A stretch of 64,000 nucleotides of DNA from Calocera cornea HHB12733 (Eukaryota > Basidiomycota > Dacrymycetes > Dacrymycetales > Dacrymycetaceae), in assembly GCA_001632435.1 (NCBI GenBank), contig KV423920.1:270398-334397 (forward strand), in the 5' to 3' direction. Below, one piece after another: positions 43,977 through 56,157 of the stretch (position 1 is its first letter; each line of letters opens with the position of its first letter). The notes beneath the pieces are model-generated. The model did not search any database. It saw only the letters and a program-made list of their open reading frames with translations, and was not told where the DNA came from. Both the position numbers and the translations under genes were made by a program.

Positions 43977-45775
43977 CTACAGGAATATCATTCTTTCCGT
44001 CTTCCTGAGGTTTTCCCGTCTGATTCGTGCTCCCAATGGATACGAGAAATAAGCCGAACACCCAATGGTACCAGTAGCGAATGAGGAGACGTCTATGCTC
44101 GAATCCGCGATGTTGAGTCTGCGAACCAGAGGCCATAGAAGCTCTTGGTCAGCGAGATGCACAATGCGAAGACCATGCTCGCCGGAAGCCAAGAATGCCG
44201 CATGTCGCAATTCCAGTTTTCCACGAGTCTCGTCTGTTCCCTTTGAGCTGAGGGACACAAATATGTAGTCACACAAATCAAGGCCCAGTGTGTCTTGGGC
44301 CTCCTCACACTGGGAAGCTGAGGTTGGTGGGGTCCAGTTGAAAGGGTGCAAGAGGCGATAGTAAGGAAGCTGCACATCTCGAAGCACCTCGGCGACTGCA
44401 AGGCGGCAGTGTTGGCTGGTGTACCCCATTGCTTTCAAGTCTTCTAATGTTTTCAGGTATTCTGCAATTCGAATCCAAACTTCGAGAGGAAATATTTGGG
44501 GGATGATAGAGTGTAACCGAGAAATGGGACAGACCGCCAGGGCAGCGTTCGACGTGCGGCGCATGAAGTCGGGATCCGCTTTGGTCGCCAGACGTGCTAC
44601 GGCTGTGATTCCAGGAGTCTGTGGCGTGGTAGCGTAGGGATCCGGAAAGAAGTCCAAGGCTCCAGTATGCATGAAACTTGTCGCCGATTCACCGACATCC
44701 ACACGGACCACAGCAACTTGCGTGAAGGAGAAGACCAGCATCCATAGTGTCCCGCGCTTCTTGGACAGTTAGACCTCGAAGAGACTTGATTCCAGCGCGG
44801 CTCGGATATGTTGGGGGGACGACAGATCAGTTGCAATCCATAAAAAGGTATCGGCACGCAGCCATAGAGGAGAGAGTAACACGGCAGACGACTCGACGAG
44901 AGAACTGTAAGAGAGATGAGGAGAAAAGGCCAGTCGCAACAAGCCCAAAGCAAAGGCACAGAGTTCTGGGGGAATATCTTCTCGGTCGGCATAGGAAGGT
45001 AGCCAAGGAACGTGAGAGCCCGCCTCATCACTTCGCAAGTAGTCTCCTACCAGAATCTGGAGGAAACTCTCCCGTTGTGTATCGCGAGCAGTGAGGGTTT
45101 CGTTTGTATCGAGAAGCTGATGAATGGGTATGTTGAATCCATGCTCTATCAGTGTGTGAGCGACCTTTGAGTGGAGTCTTGGCTGGGCATGTGCCTGGTT
45201 CTTCGGGAGCGAGAGATGCGCGACATAATGGTGTTCGGCAGGTGTGACAGGGTCGGGCGCCCGCTGACCGTAATGGTTGAATCCAATACAGGACTCGAAT
45301 ATATCCTCCGAAGGCATGCACTTCAGTGGAAACATAGGGCGATTGTCCACATGAAAGATCATGTTGTCGAAGTCGATCTCGTAGACCCACTCAATGAAGA
45401 CATCGTTCAGGGGCTTTGTACGCGTGATGCAGTACCTGCCATCGTCATCCGAAATTTGAACGTCCGTGCCCCCATCCCCTGAGTCTTGATTAATTAAACG
45501 CAATCTAGGCTAGAGGTATCGTGTACTCACCAAGGCCTTGCTCCTCCAACTCTCGTTCTAAGTCATCCCGCCATTGTCGTACCCACATATCGAAAGCTGC
45601 ACGGTCGACCGGAATAGAGCGAAGGATGTCAAGTCCTAAGCCGGAAGGGTAGCTGTCCCAGTGATTGTAGTGGACCTGTGAGTGCAAGTTCAAGGCTTTA
45701 CCGGGTGTTGGAAAGGAGGTTACCTACGAAGTACCAGCCTTTGTAGCGATAGACTTTGTATCCTCGTGTGCCCAT
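43977..45775 (-). pseudogene. MGT/F-box-like family copy with one in-frame stop
   Basis: Three exons: 45775-45728, 45675-45531, 45484-43977. They read without interruption for 567 codons except for one TAA at 44769-44771. The start is MGTRGYKVYRYKGWYF-VHYNHWDSYPSGLG. The middle block WVYEIDFDNMIFHVDNRPMF matches the other copies. After the stop the same frame continues as LSKKRGTLWMLVFSF and through an F-box-like block (FPLEVWIRIAEYLKTLEDLK) to the normal end. Intron 2 sits at the same codon as in the intact copy. A TATA box lies at 45841-45846. A 15-base intron is impossible and TAA is the least leaky stop, so a recent nonsense mutation or a sequencing error is the simplest reading. A truncated ~240-residue product lacking the F-box-like part is also possible. 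Confidence 0.8.
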
Positions 45776-46471
45776 GGTGAACGAATGCGGCGAGCAGAGA
45801 GCAGGTGGTGAGGCTAGTGAGGGCCCGTACGACGCAGACCTTTATACTCCGCCTCCAGAGTCAAAAGGGTACTATTGTCATGACATCGATGACACCTCGA
45901 TGACACAGCTCAAGGTCATCTGACTGTTTCTGGACGTGACGCCAGGAGACTGTAGAGGCTATTATTACCCATTTCTCATACCTTCCTGCGTCTCTTGGCG
46001 GGCCCGCCGAGGGATGGCAATCCTCTTGTCGGATGCAGCGCGAACTTCAACGGATATATCACGCTCTCATAACCTATTTACAATGTCCTACGACTTGTGC
46101 GGTATTATATAGAAACTAGTAGAAGAAGGAACCTTGTTGCGGGGTACTTTTAAGCTTAGCGCTGCTCATTTGTGCTCCCAAGGGTGTGAAAAAGCTGCCG
46201 AGGACCATCCCTCCCATTCGGAAAGCTCCATCAGGCTCGAAACAGATGCCGTGTTGTCGATTTGTTTGATGTGTCTCAGCAAATGCCTCAGAAGGCTCTT
46301 CTCTCCAAAGTGAAGAACGATGGGCCCAGAAGTGTTTGAGCCTATGAAGGTGGAATAATAGAGACCGACTCTATCTTGCGTGCCCTTCGTACATACTGTC
46401 GCCCGTATCTCTGTATATCTTCAGGAGCCAGTGACTGTAGTCAAGGAGTTCCATCACTTGTTCCCCATTGC
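45776..46471. other. Region between two family pseudogenes
   Basis: It holds the promoter of the copy at 43977-45775 and possibly degraded 3' sequence of the next one; a minus-strand frame at 46371-46595 may be its displaced C-terminus. No other gene seen. Confidence 0.4.
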
Positions 46472-47911
46472 TCAGAGACATAGTAGGGTTTGGCGCATTC
46501 CATACGGGTTTGAGTGGCTTGGGAAGTCGAAGATCCCCCAGCTGTTGGCTACAAGGAGGCTTGCCACAATGCTGCAGCATTGGTACGAAGAGCATGCCAA
46601 CGAAATCAGGTCTCGGGTTTGGTGAATGTGGACCGCAATGTACATCCAGAGCTCTCTTGGTAATCGTTGCAGCCCGCCTTCTCGACGTGGAAACAAGGAC
46701 AGATGGCCATATTTGCCTGATCTTGCAACATCAATGTCGGATCCGTTCTCGTTGCCAACCGTGCCACTGCGGTGATTCCCAACGTCCTCGGGGTTATGGC
46801 ATATGAATCGGGCAGGAACCTCAGAGCGGGGGTATGCTTGACGGTTTTTTGGTCCCCTTCGATGCACACTGCGACAACATCGAGAACCGAGAAGAGGATG
46901 CCGAAGACAGGTCCAGCCTTGATGGACAGGTCGATCTCGCCAACGCTTGACAAAATAGCATGATGAAGAGAGCTTGGAGAAGCCAAGTTGGCCGCAAACC
47001 ACAGGAAAGTATCGGTACGCAGCCACTTCACGTTATTAAGCGGCTCAGCGCGGCCGCGGCGTAGCTGCCTGCGAAGATGAGTGATTGGATGGAGTGGCCG
47101 GCGCATGGTGGGTATGAAGAAAGGTGAGAAGGCGTGCCGGAGCAAGTCGTACGTGATTCGACAAATCTTGTAGGGCAGCTCGCTTCGTTTTTCGATTGTC
47201 AGCAGCCATTGAGATATCCGGACCGGCCGCTGTGCTCCGCATGAATTGACCAACCATAGCTTGCAAAAGCGATTCGCCGAATGACTCTCCATCCGTAAGA
47301 GCCTCGGTGACGTCCAAAAACTCGTGGATAGGCACCGCGCCTTTCAGCATGAGACCGACGACGGCGGTGTTCCCAGGGCCCTCCACGGCGGCGCTCTCGT
47401 CGCCTTCAGACACTGCCGACCTACGTCCGAGCACGAACCGACTTTCAGCCGGGGTAGATTCAGAAGGTACGATCTGGCCATAGTTGCCTTTGCTGATGCA
47501 TTCTTCGAATATGTTGGCAGGAGGACGACAATCTAGCTTGAACATGCGACGGCCATTGACGTAGAAAAGATTGTTGTCGAGGTCGATCTCGTAGATCCAT
47601 TCGATTTCAATATCGTTACGCGGCTGGGTGCGCGTGATGGTGAGCTGTCCGTCATCGTAACCGTGTTTCGTTGCTGGCGAGTTAGTCCGAAACATGGGTA
47701 TACACGATTGACGCACCGATACCGTAAGCCACAAGCTCCCCCTTGAGCGATTCACGCCTCTCGTTCACCCACTTCTTGGACCTCTCTTCGTTGCCTCTCG
47801 GATCTTGCAGAGTACTCTGACTCCCAATACACTCCGGTAGGCGTCCGAATGCTGGTGCCGGATGAAAACCCAGCCATTGTAGCGGTAGACGTAGTAGCCA
47901 CGCGTACCCAT
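46472..47911 (-). pseudogene. MGT/F-box-like family copy with several frameshifts
   Basis: It starts MGTRGYYVYRYNGWVFIRHQ and keeps VLGVRVLCKI aligned to the family. A frameshift near 47815 moves the next block (SKKWVNERRESLKGELVAYG) to another frame. The conserved intron follows (donor near 47718), then WIYEIDLDNNLFYVNGRRMF. A second frameshift lies near 47210, before the block ITYDLLRHAFSPFF; a third near 46690, before the F-box-like LPRELWMYIAVHIHQTRDLI. At least three indels mean it cannot encode the family protein. A TATA-like sequence remains near 47949. It is the neighbour of the nonsense-mutated copy in the same orientation, so the two look like a tandem duplication. Confidence 0.8.
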
Positions 47912-48173
47912 AAATGAAGGCGAGCGTGAGAGACAAGGAGCGGGCAGAATATAGCCCTTTAGCCCTGGCAGCACAGTCACACGGCTGATCGAAAGTCCAG
48001 AAAAAACAAAACTCGGTGACTGTTCCAGAAGAGCGGCAGCCGCGACGATCAGTTCAGAAGCGGAAAACGCCGCTCACAGCCACTGCTATCCGCGGAGAAT
48101 CTATGCGTCAGACGGGTTTTGATCTCGCAGGGGAGGGAGTTCATTATGAATACGTATAGTGAACACGGACATA

Positions 48174-50598
48174 CTACAACGCCCACGTCTTGACCACCCC
48201 GTCGGCTCCTCCGGAGACCATATACCGGTCGATATACCGTAGCTTGGTCGCGGGCTGCGTATGCCCATTAATGGCAAGTGTCGACAGCTGTCGGCTGGTT
48301 CGGTTCCATATCTGCCACGGCGGGTAGCCCGTGAAGCCACGGAAGGAGAGGAAAGTAACGAACCTTAACCCCGTTCTCGCTCGCGCAGGTGACGACTTTG
48401 CGGGAGTCGAATTGCAGTGAGGTGACTGGACCCTCGTACGAGATCAAATCTACCGTTCGGCCCATACGGAGGTCCCATATCTAAATAATGAAAGCTCAAC
48501 AAGAAGATTGTGTCTCAAACAAAACTGACACTCACCCGCACGGTCTTATCCAAGCTCCCACTGAGGATATTCAGCTCGTCAAACTGCACACACGTCACAG
48601 GCGCCGTGTGCCCCAGGAGCGTCCTATGCGGCTGTCCCGTGCGCATATCCCATAGGCGAACGCCGCCGTCCCCGCTTCCGCTGACGAGGGCGTATCCCCA
48701 CGCCTGCACCCCTCCGACATAGTCAGTCCACATCTCGCCCGTACTAGGGATGGGCCAGGAGAAGGAGCCTGAAGCGGCTGCCAGCAGGCCGGACGGGGAG
48801 AGACCCTCGATTGAGGGCGAGAGAGGCGTCGTTATGGGCGGGTGAGAGATCGCCCACAAGATGTCCATCGTGAGGATGCATTGGCCCGTGTTGAGATCCC
48901 ATTGCCGGAGGGTTTTGTCCGACGCGCCAGTCACCTGCAGCACTTGTGAGTCGGCAGAACGCGCGTATACATGCGAAGAGGCGCACCAAGCTGGTATCCT
49001 CGAAGCACAACGCGGTGACGGCCTTCGAATGCCCCTCCAGCACATGAACCAGCGGCCCCTGCGACATCTGTTCCACCTCGCCGGAGTCTGCATGCGCCAC
49101 CTCGGCATCGCCATTCAGCGTAGCCGCTGCCACATCCGCCTCTGCTTGTGCCGCCTCGCCCTCCTCAACCTTCCGCAGATCCCAAACCCTTACGGCCCCG
49201 TCATCTCCACCTGTGATGCATACATCCCCCTCCACCTGAATAGCCTTCACACACCCGCTGTGACCCCGCAAGCGGCCAATCTCCTCCCCTTCCAGCAGGT
49301 CCCATACGCGCACCGCTCCTTCTCGGTCTGCGCTGATGAGCGTGCCGTACGGCTCGGTGAAGTCGAGGGCTGCTATAGGCGAGCTGTGGGCGAGCGTCAT
49401 AAATGCTACGCCTGGCGGAAGCTCGTCGTGTTCTGATGGTAAGAAGGCGGGTCCTGCAGATGTTTCAGTTGGAAACGCCGCATGGAAAGCGAGTGATATG
49501 CACACCTTTGCGTCGTCGTGCTGCCGGACTCGGCACCTCCGGCTTGGCAGTTTCTCGTTCCGCTAACTGCTCCTGCACTCCATCCACTGCGCATATCATC
49601 AGAATATGTACGCACGGAAAGGGCAGAAGGATATACGCACACTCATCATCCAACTCTAGCTCCTCTTCTTGTAGCTTCAACAGATCCTGGTGCAGCTGAC
49701 CTCGTATAGCATCCAACGCGGCCATCTTCTGCGTAATCTCGTCTATCTCTGCGTTTACGAGCATCTTCCGACGATGTAAGCACCGAAGCCCTTCTAAGTC
49801 AAAGCAGCACACATACCTTCCGCACATGCAAGTTCTCCTTATCCATACCAATCTCGTCTACCTGCCTCACGAGCTCTTCCCTCCCAAGCATCCTCCCTTG
49901 CTCCCGCTCCACCCGTCTCTGCTGCCGGCCCTTGCCCTTCCTTGGTGATGCCCTGGCATCATCCTCCCGCACGTCTGTAAGCAGCCCCCTCTCGCCCGCC
50001 CCGTGCTTCAGGAGCCCCGCCCTGCCCTCGCTCATCCTCACTTTCCTCCGGCGCGCCTTTCCCCGCTCGCTGCTAGGGATAGTAGCCTTGAACCCCCGGA
50101 TCAGACTCACATCGTTTGCTACCCCCTGCGGCTCAGGGATGTCTGAGTGTAGGAGCTCAGGGGTGGCTTCGAGGATCTGCATGTCGGTCGAGGTGATGCG
50201 CCGCGGGTGTAGGGTGATACGCATGGGCGCACGGCCGAGAGCTGCGAAGTCTGCTGCACGTGGGGCAAGCGGTCTAGGGCTGGAGGTCGAGGCAGTGGAG
50301 GCTACGCCCTTAATCATGCGTGGTGTCATGATGACGGGAGCGACTGCCAAACCAATCCAAGGGAATCAGCACGACTTCCTCACTCCGAACAACAAAAGCG
50401 AAACGCACGATCTCTCAGTATCCTAGTGGAATCGGAGCGCGAGCCTCCGAAAGGCGTCATGATCGTCTTTGAGAGGGCGGAGAGGTGGGATGGACCTCCT
50501 GTCGTAGAGGAGGAAGAGGAAGAGGGGCCACCGCCCAATTCTGCGATGGGCTCGAGCGCCTCTCGCAGCTCGCGATTCTTCTCCCTCGGGGTCGGCAT
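48174..50598 (-). CDS. MDV1: Mdv1/Caf4-like WD40 mitochondrial division adaptor
   Basis: Eight exons: 50598-50409, 50343-49817, 49764-49641, 49586-49506, 49453-48987, 48934-48536, 48480-48364, 48311-48174, giving 680 residues. The N-terminal ~200 residues are Ser/Pro-rich with helical stretches, as in the Fis1-binding part. A strong coiled coil spans ~residues 210-300 (MLVNAEIDEITQKMAALDAI and following). Seven WD-type repeats follow, e.g. SADREGAVRVWDLLEG, TGASDKTLRQWDLNTG, SGSGDGGVRLWDMRTG, SGSLDKTVRIWDLRMG. The order of extension, coiled coil and WD40 is that of Mdv1, which links Fis1 on the outer mitochondrial membrane to the dynamin Dnm1. An insertion rich in Ala/Glu lies between the second and third repeats. 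Assignment rests on architecture. Confidence 0.83.
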
Positions 50599-51059
50599 TG
50601 TGCCTCGTCTATCCGTAGAGATGGCCGCCGAGATGACGTCTCTAAGCTAGGAATATCGACGGTACCAAGCTGGCTGAAGGGCGCATGTAGTCGACGTGTA
50701 GGTGAGGACGAGGCTTGTCGACCCCCTGCCGGACGCGCGCTGCCGGAAAGAGGAACGGTGACGCAGGGACTCTGGCGCGGGAGCATTCGCGTGTCCCGCG
50801 CAGACGCGTCCTCCCGCGGCTTCCCTTCTTTTCCCGTCCACACGCCTGCAGGAACGCGAATGAAAGGTCGCACAACCTACTCTTCAAGCACAAATCGATC
50901 ATATAACAACGACATAAGTGGACATGGACATTGTATTGAACGCATCCAATGGAAGGGCTACGGTGCGCCCCTGCCCGCGAGCTCGCGCCTAGGCGGCCTA
51001 CTGTACGCCAGGATACAACACCCACAACCATGTTCCTCCTCAACTGTGGTCGTATGGCC
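50599..51059. other. MDV1 promoter region
   Basis: Upstream of the WD40 gene (read leftward) and beyond the 3' end of a RING pseudogene. No gene seen. Confidence 0.5.
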
Positions 51060-51614
51060 TGTGCTAACATACTCATTACTGACATGACGCGCAAGCTCCT
51101 CGGACAGCAGCATTGGTCTGGAGAACATCTCGTCATCCAAAATCCGCCGGGCTTTGTTGATATCTGCCCATTCTCTTTGGTTCACAATTGTCAGAAGCCG
51201 TCGGACGCAGAACTGGCGGCAAGATGCGCACTGAACTCGACGGTCCCGGTCCTTTCTCTTCTCACCATGCACTTCCCAATCAGGGATCCCACTCTGATTA
51301 CAGCCCTCGGCATGATTCTCGATGACACCATCGAGGCTTTCGTAGGATGTGAGACCACGCTGCTGGACCGGCCAACGGCATGTGTGGCATGTTTGATTCG
51401 GTCCCTGTAGTTGCAGATCCTGAGCAGTTGAGGCTGAGGGGCACAGTAAGAACTATGGACCTCTGAAAACCACTGATTTGCGCAGATCCCACAAGTGGTG
51501 TGCCCGCAAGGGCTGATCAGTTGACAACCGACACTGTGAGCGGACCAATGGACATGGGGTTCACTCCTTCACGCACATTACCTCAAGGCATATGGGGCAG
51601 ATCAGGTCTGCCTC
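51060..51614 (-). pseudogene. Truncated RING-finger pseudogene, tandem twin of the gene at 52193
   Basis: Read leftward it gives EADLICPICLEVMCVKE, then a stop. In a shifted frame, GCQLISPCGHTTCGICANQW matches GCQIINPCGHMACGICSDQW of the intact gene. After a retained intron, LQGPNQTCHTCRWPV matches LQRPNPTCHTCREPA, and KRKDRDRR matches KRKDWDRR. Past a second intron, REWADINKARR matches GEWTDIKNRPQ. Exon order and intron positions are conserved, but a stop and several frameshifts break it, and both the N-terminus and the long acidic tail are missing. It is a tandem duplicate, not a processed copy. Confidence 0.8.
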
Positions 51615-52192
51615 GACTGAATTCTGGCGTGGCATGTCCGTCAATTGGAGGGGTATAGAATTTGGGTGGGAGGACGGTGCAAGTGACTACCGAAAGCCGC
51701 GAGCAACAGTGTTGTATGGGGAGCGTGGGGCGATGCACAACGGGGATGACATGAGCATTTGTGCGAATGGGAACACGCCATTTATATATGATGGAATGCA
51801 CACACCCGTTACCTCTTCCGGCGCCTATGACAAGTAGACGTCAGCGATGGGCCGAGAGCGATGACCGCCGACCCATTGCGGGATTAGCGCCCCACGCCAC
51901 AGACCCATGCAAAGGCTGAACTACAGGTACAGGAACGCCGGAAAAGGCACGCACATAGACAAAAACCGAAGAGGAAGTGACTAGTTGCCGAGCCGTAAGT
52001 GCTGTTCACTGTCGGGAATGAAGTAACAGGACGCGCGGCTTGTTGGTGCTCATCTTTCACATAGCGGTGGGGCTGGACTCTGGAGCAGGAAAATAAACAT
52101 GAGAAGCATACCATAGAGCCCACTTATTTATGCACACAACAGTACACCATTGATTGAATGACTACAGCCCATGACCCTCAACTATGTAGTAC
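51615..52192. other. Stretch between the RING pseudogene and RING gene
   Basis: Nothing recognised. It contains the 3' side of the RING gene and presumably the lost N-terminal part of its twin. Confidence 0.4.
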
Positions 52193-54435
52193 CTAGCGTC
52201 GAGCCCGACGCGCAGCGGGATTGTTCAGCACCCGCACAACCTGGATCGTCTCCGATCTCTGCTGCCTGCTCCCGTTGGCGTTCCCACGTCTAGCACCGTC
52301 CTGTCTGTCTTGACGAGATGCGGGTCGCGGGGTTACCTGGCTACGGGAGTGCTGCCTCTCTTCTGGGTGGCGTTCTTGGTGGTTTCGAGATCTGGAGGCA
52401 GCTGGAGTCGGCGTGCGGCGTGCTTGAGTAGCTCTTGCACCACGAGGAGTCGAAAGCGCCGAGCGTCTTGCAGTCTGCGGTGCTGGCCTGATGTCTGGGG
52501 AAGGAGGAGTAAGCGGGATCGGGCGACGCGCATGTGGTGGGGTCGCAGGGAGGACAACCTGAGGAGAAACGAAACGGCGATGTACGCTTGCTGCAGGAGG
52601 CGAATTAAAGCGACGATGTGTGCGAACAGGACCAGCATGAGCAGCAAGATTTACTTGTGCAGCATTGTTACCCCTGTCCTGGTCCCTCCGGAGGCGTTCC
52701 AGCTGTTCAGCAAGGCTCGCGCGGATGATAGTTTGACCACGGTCTTCGTCGTCCGATTGTCCAGGCGCGTTGCGCTGAGCAGGTGGTGCCCGGCGTCTAT
52801 TGACCGAGGTTGAAGGCCGTGGAGGAGGGGAAGCGGGTCGACCGTTGACGAGTTCGGCGCGAGGCAGAATGGATGCACGAGCTGGCAGTGGAGCGATGGC
52901 CCGATGTGGTCTGGGGGCCGCAGGAGTGCGAGGCACTACAGGAGTACCTGGGTCGCGTGCAATGATCTGTCCTGGCTCTCGCCGTACTTCACGCGTTTCA
53001 CGATCTACTGAACGTGCCGCCCGTTCTGTGGCAGGACGATCCCGGGGTATCCCGTCACCTTGCACGTCGTGGGCTGCGTGGCGGTAGTTGCGGAGAGCAT
53101 GGGCCATGCGCGCTTCGTGGAGCGCAACCGCCTCATCATCTGCTTCCGCCTCGTCTAGGTAGGGCACATCGAAGTCGTCTTCCCCATCGGATTCAGGTGC
53201 ATCTTCATCCCAGAGCTCTGCCAGGTAGTCCTCCTCATCGGGCGGCGGTGAGCTATCACGGTCGTCATCGTACGGAACGTCATCATCATACAGGGCGTCT
53301 TCGTCGCCCATATCCTCCAGATAGTAGGGAAAATCAGGGTAGTCGTCCGCGTCGAGGTCGTACAGTCCATCATGGAAGTCAGGGGCATCTTCATATTCAC
53401 CATCGTCTTCAGGTTCGCCTTCTCTCCATTCTTCTCCGCCGTCTTCCCAGTGTACGCCTTGCGGCGGGAGGATAGGCACTGCCGCCGGTTCTGCCTCTTC
53501 TTCACTTTCATCACTATTCTCGCTGTCACTCTCCTCAACAGGCACTGGGGGCGGCTGAGGCGGCTGATTTCTGCGCGGTCGATGAGCTTCCCGGGCTCCA
53601 AGGAACTCGATCCCTTCATCGCTCTCTCCATCGGAGCTCGCGGACTCGTTGGCCGCACGAGAGAGTGCCTCCAGAACATCCGGGTCGAGTGGTCCTTCGT
53701 CATCTTCATCATCGTTTTCATCGAGGGCGAACATATGGCGAAGCAAGGCAGCATGATCGTCGGCCTGTTCGACAACAGCTCTACGAAGTCCATGACGTCT
53801 GTCCACCCCGGGTTGTGGCCGGTTCTTAATGTCGGTCCATTCTCTACATCCCAAACCTGTGAGTACCGTGCGCATATATCCAGTACAAAGGAAGCACGCA
53901 CCCGATACGCCGATCCCAGTCCTTCCTCTTCTGGCCCTCCTTCAGCCAGTCCACGCTACCATTTGCCTCCAGCACCATGATGTGCTTCTCGATAACACTG
54001 TCGAAGCTTCTGCAGGGTATAAGGGCTTTGAGAGGACTTGCGGGTTCACGACATGTGTGACAGGTGGGATTCGGTCTCTGAAGGCGCATACATTTAGGTT
54101 GTGACACCCCAGGTAAACAAAACAGAGCGCACCTGGGTTATCCATTGATCTGAGCAGATCCCGCAAGCCATGTGCCCACAAGGGTTTATAATCTGGCATC
54201 CAACCCTGTCACACTTGGTAAGCATTGGAGTATATGGAGTTGAGCCAGCGCACATCAGCTCCAGGCATATCGGACAGTTCAGGTCGTCCTCGAACGCGTT
54301 CTGCACATCAGCCCGCGCCTGGTCAGCCTGAGACGGGCCAGACAGCTTCTGGCGTTTGGACGGCTTTGTGCCTTCCGGCGTATCCCTGTTGCTTGATGAA
54401 GATACGCTGGGAGGTACACGCCGCTTCCGCGACAT
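52193..54435 (-). CDS. RING-finger protein with long acidic/basic disordered tail
   Basis: Three exons: 54435-54133, 54077-53902, 53843-52193, giving 709 residues. After a basic start (MSRKRRVPPSV, possible nuclear signal) comes a RING: CPICLELMC, then CQIINPCGHMACGICSDQW, then CHTC across the first intron. A helix EKHIMVLEANGSVDWLKEGQ follows. From about residue 190 the protein is disordered: first very acidic (Asp/Glu/Tyr clusters), then Arg/Pro-rich to the end. RING proteins of this shape are usually ubiquitin ligases, and the charge pattern suggests nucleic-acid or chromatin contact; both are inference. The frame is open upstream to another ATG at 54549, so an N-terminal extension of 38 residues is possible. 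Intron 2 needs acceptor TAG at 53844-53845 to keep the frame. Confidence 0.75.
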
Positions 54436-54913
54436 GTTCTGACTGTAAGCGGCACAATCGCTGTCAGTGTCGACCGGTGGAAAGCGTGAAAGAGAGACGT
54501 ACGACCCCTCAGCCGTCTGGTCCATCGCCAGTCGTGCCCTCAAGCTCATCCTGACCTTCCCTCCCGTGCAAGCTACTTCCAGCGACCGACCGAAGAGGCA
54601 GGTATATGGGCCCGGATGGGTGGTGATAGAGCGAAAGGAAGGGACAGAAGTGGCGAAACCTTCGGCACACGTAGCTCAGCACGCGAGCCTGACTCCGGCT
54701 TCTGTCCGATCAGGGTTCACTTCAGGGCTGGTTCCTTATCGCCGATGAGCGACTCACACCGACGTCTTACCACCGCTTTGTTGTCCACATGCTGCGCTCT
54801 TCGATGACATCAACATTGTTGGAGATTCTATCGAAACAATACGACTCAAACTACACATTCTTATCACGCTTGGCATCCGATGGAGCTGGAATGCCAAGTC
54901 TCAAGCCGCGGCT
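54436..54913. other. Intergenic region
   Basis: Promoter of the RING gene and 3' side of the dehydrogenase gene. No gene recognised. Confidence 0.5.
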
Positions 54914-56157
54914 CTAAGCCGCAACCCCGACCGGGCTGTTCTGCGCATCCCTCGGCTTGCCCGTCGCCGTAAAGCTCGCCAGGTTGTCAACCACCTCCAT
55001 CTCCTTCCCGTAGATACCGACGTGCGTCGCACCGGCCTGGTGAGGATACAGTGCTACGCGGTCGCAGGTCAGCAGCCACGGGTGCGGGTGGGGCTCGTTC
55101 TCGAAGACGTCGAGGCCAGCGCGGGCAATCTGGCCGGATTGGAGAGCGCGCACGAGCGCTTCTTCATCAATGACTAAGATATGACGAGACAGTATCAATA
55201 GTGTATCGTATCCGCGGGGACGAGGGCACGCACCAGGGCCTCGAGAGACGTTCACGATGTACGCTCCCTTCTTCATCATGCCGAACTCCTTATCACTAAA
55301 CTTGTGGTAGTTGTCCTTGTTGAGCGACGAGTGGAGCACGATGCACTGGCTTCGAGTGAGGAGGTCTTCGAATGAGACGTATTCTGCGCCCTTCTCCTCT
55401 TCGACTGGCAGGCGATGGCGATTGTGGTACAGAATCTTCATGCCGAAGGCTTGGAGCTTGTCACGCGTCAGCTGAGAACAAAATGTATCAGTACGTGCAG
55501 CGTGGGAGGATCTGATGGGCATACCTTGCCGATGGTGCCCATGCCCAGGATGCCGACCACGAGCCCGCGCGTGTCCAGCGCGTAGTCAAAGCCGTTCCTC
55601 CACCCTCCCCGCTTGATCTCGAGATCGGCGCTTACAGCGTTGCGCGTGCACATGAGGACGAACATGGCCGCGGTCGTCGCTACCGGGCTGTGAGATCGAC
55701 ACGATCAGTTCTTACACATGCGATGGGTGGCAGGAATGCGCGTACTCTGCGACACCCGTCGGCGCGTTGGAGAAGTACGCGCCGATGCTGGTGAGCCAGT
55801 CGACGTCGATACTGTCGAAACCAGCACCGACATAGCCCACGAACTTGAGTTGCCCTGCAAGAGGTCCGAAGAGCTCTTCGTTCACGGTCCCTGCAGGTCC
55901 ACCGAACTTTGTGACGCAGTCCCAACCACCCTCCTTGGCCAGTTCCTTGACTTTGGCGATCACTTCTGCACGAGGTGCGTTTCCGAGGTGCTGCACGGGG
56001 ATCAGCCCTTCAGCCAGAGCGAAACGATGCAAGGACATACCACGACCTTTGCATGCTGTTGATCGAACGCGGCAACCTCATCATGCGCAAAGCGAGTCTT
56101 CCCCAGGACGATGACGCCGTGCTTGCTCTTGGTAGTAGTTCCGTTGCTAGCGACCAT
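54914..56157 (-). CDS. D-isomer-specific 2-hydroxyacid dehydrogenase
   Basis: Five exons: 56157-56041, 55990-55746, 55687-55525, 55471-55234, 55173-54914, giving 340 residues. The NAD(P)-binding motif is GILGMGTIGK, followed by the Rossmann strand MKILYHNRHR. The substrate-binding Arg lies in IVNVSRGP, and the catalytic His with its context in PHQAGATHVG near the C-terminus. Length and motif spacing match glyoxylate/hydroxypyruvate reductase-type members, which interconvert 2-keto acids and D-2-hydroxy acids in the cytosol or mitochondria. The basic residue two after the Rossmann strand end (NRHR) suggests NADPH preference. The first exon is short and less conserved, so the start is the least certain part. 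No targeting signal is obvious. Confidence 0.88.
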
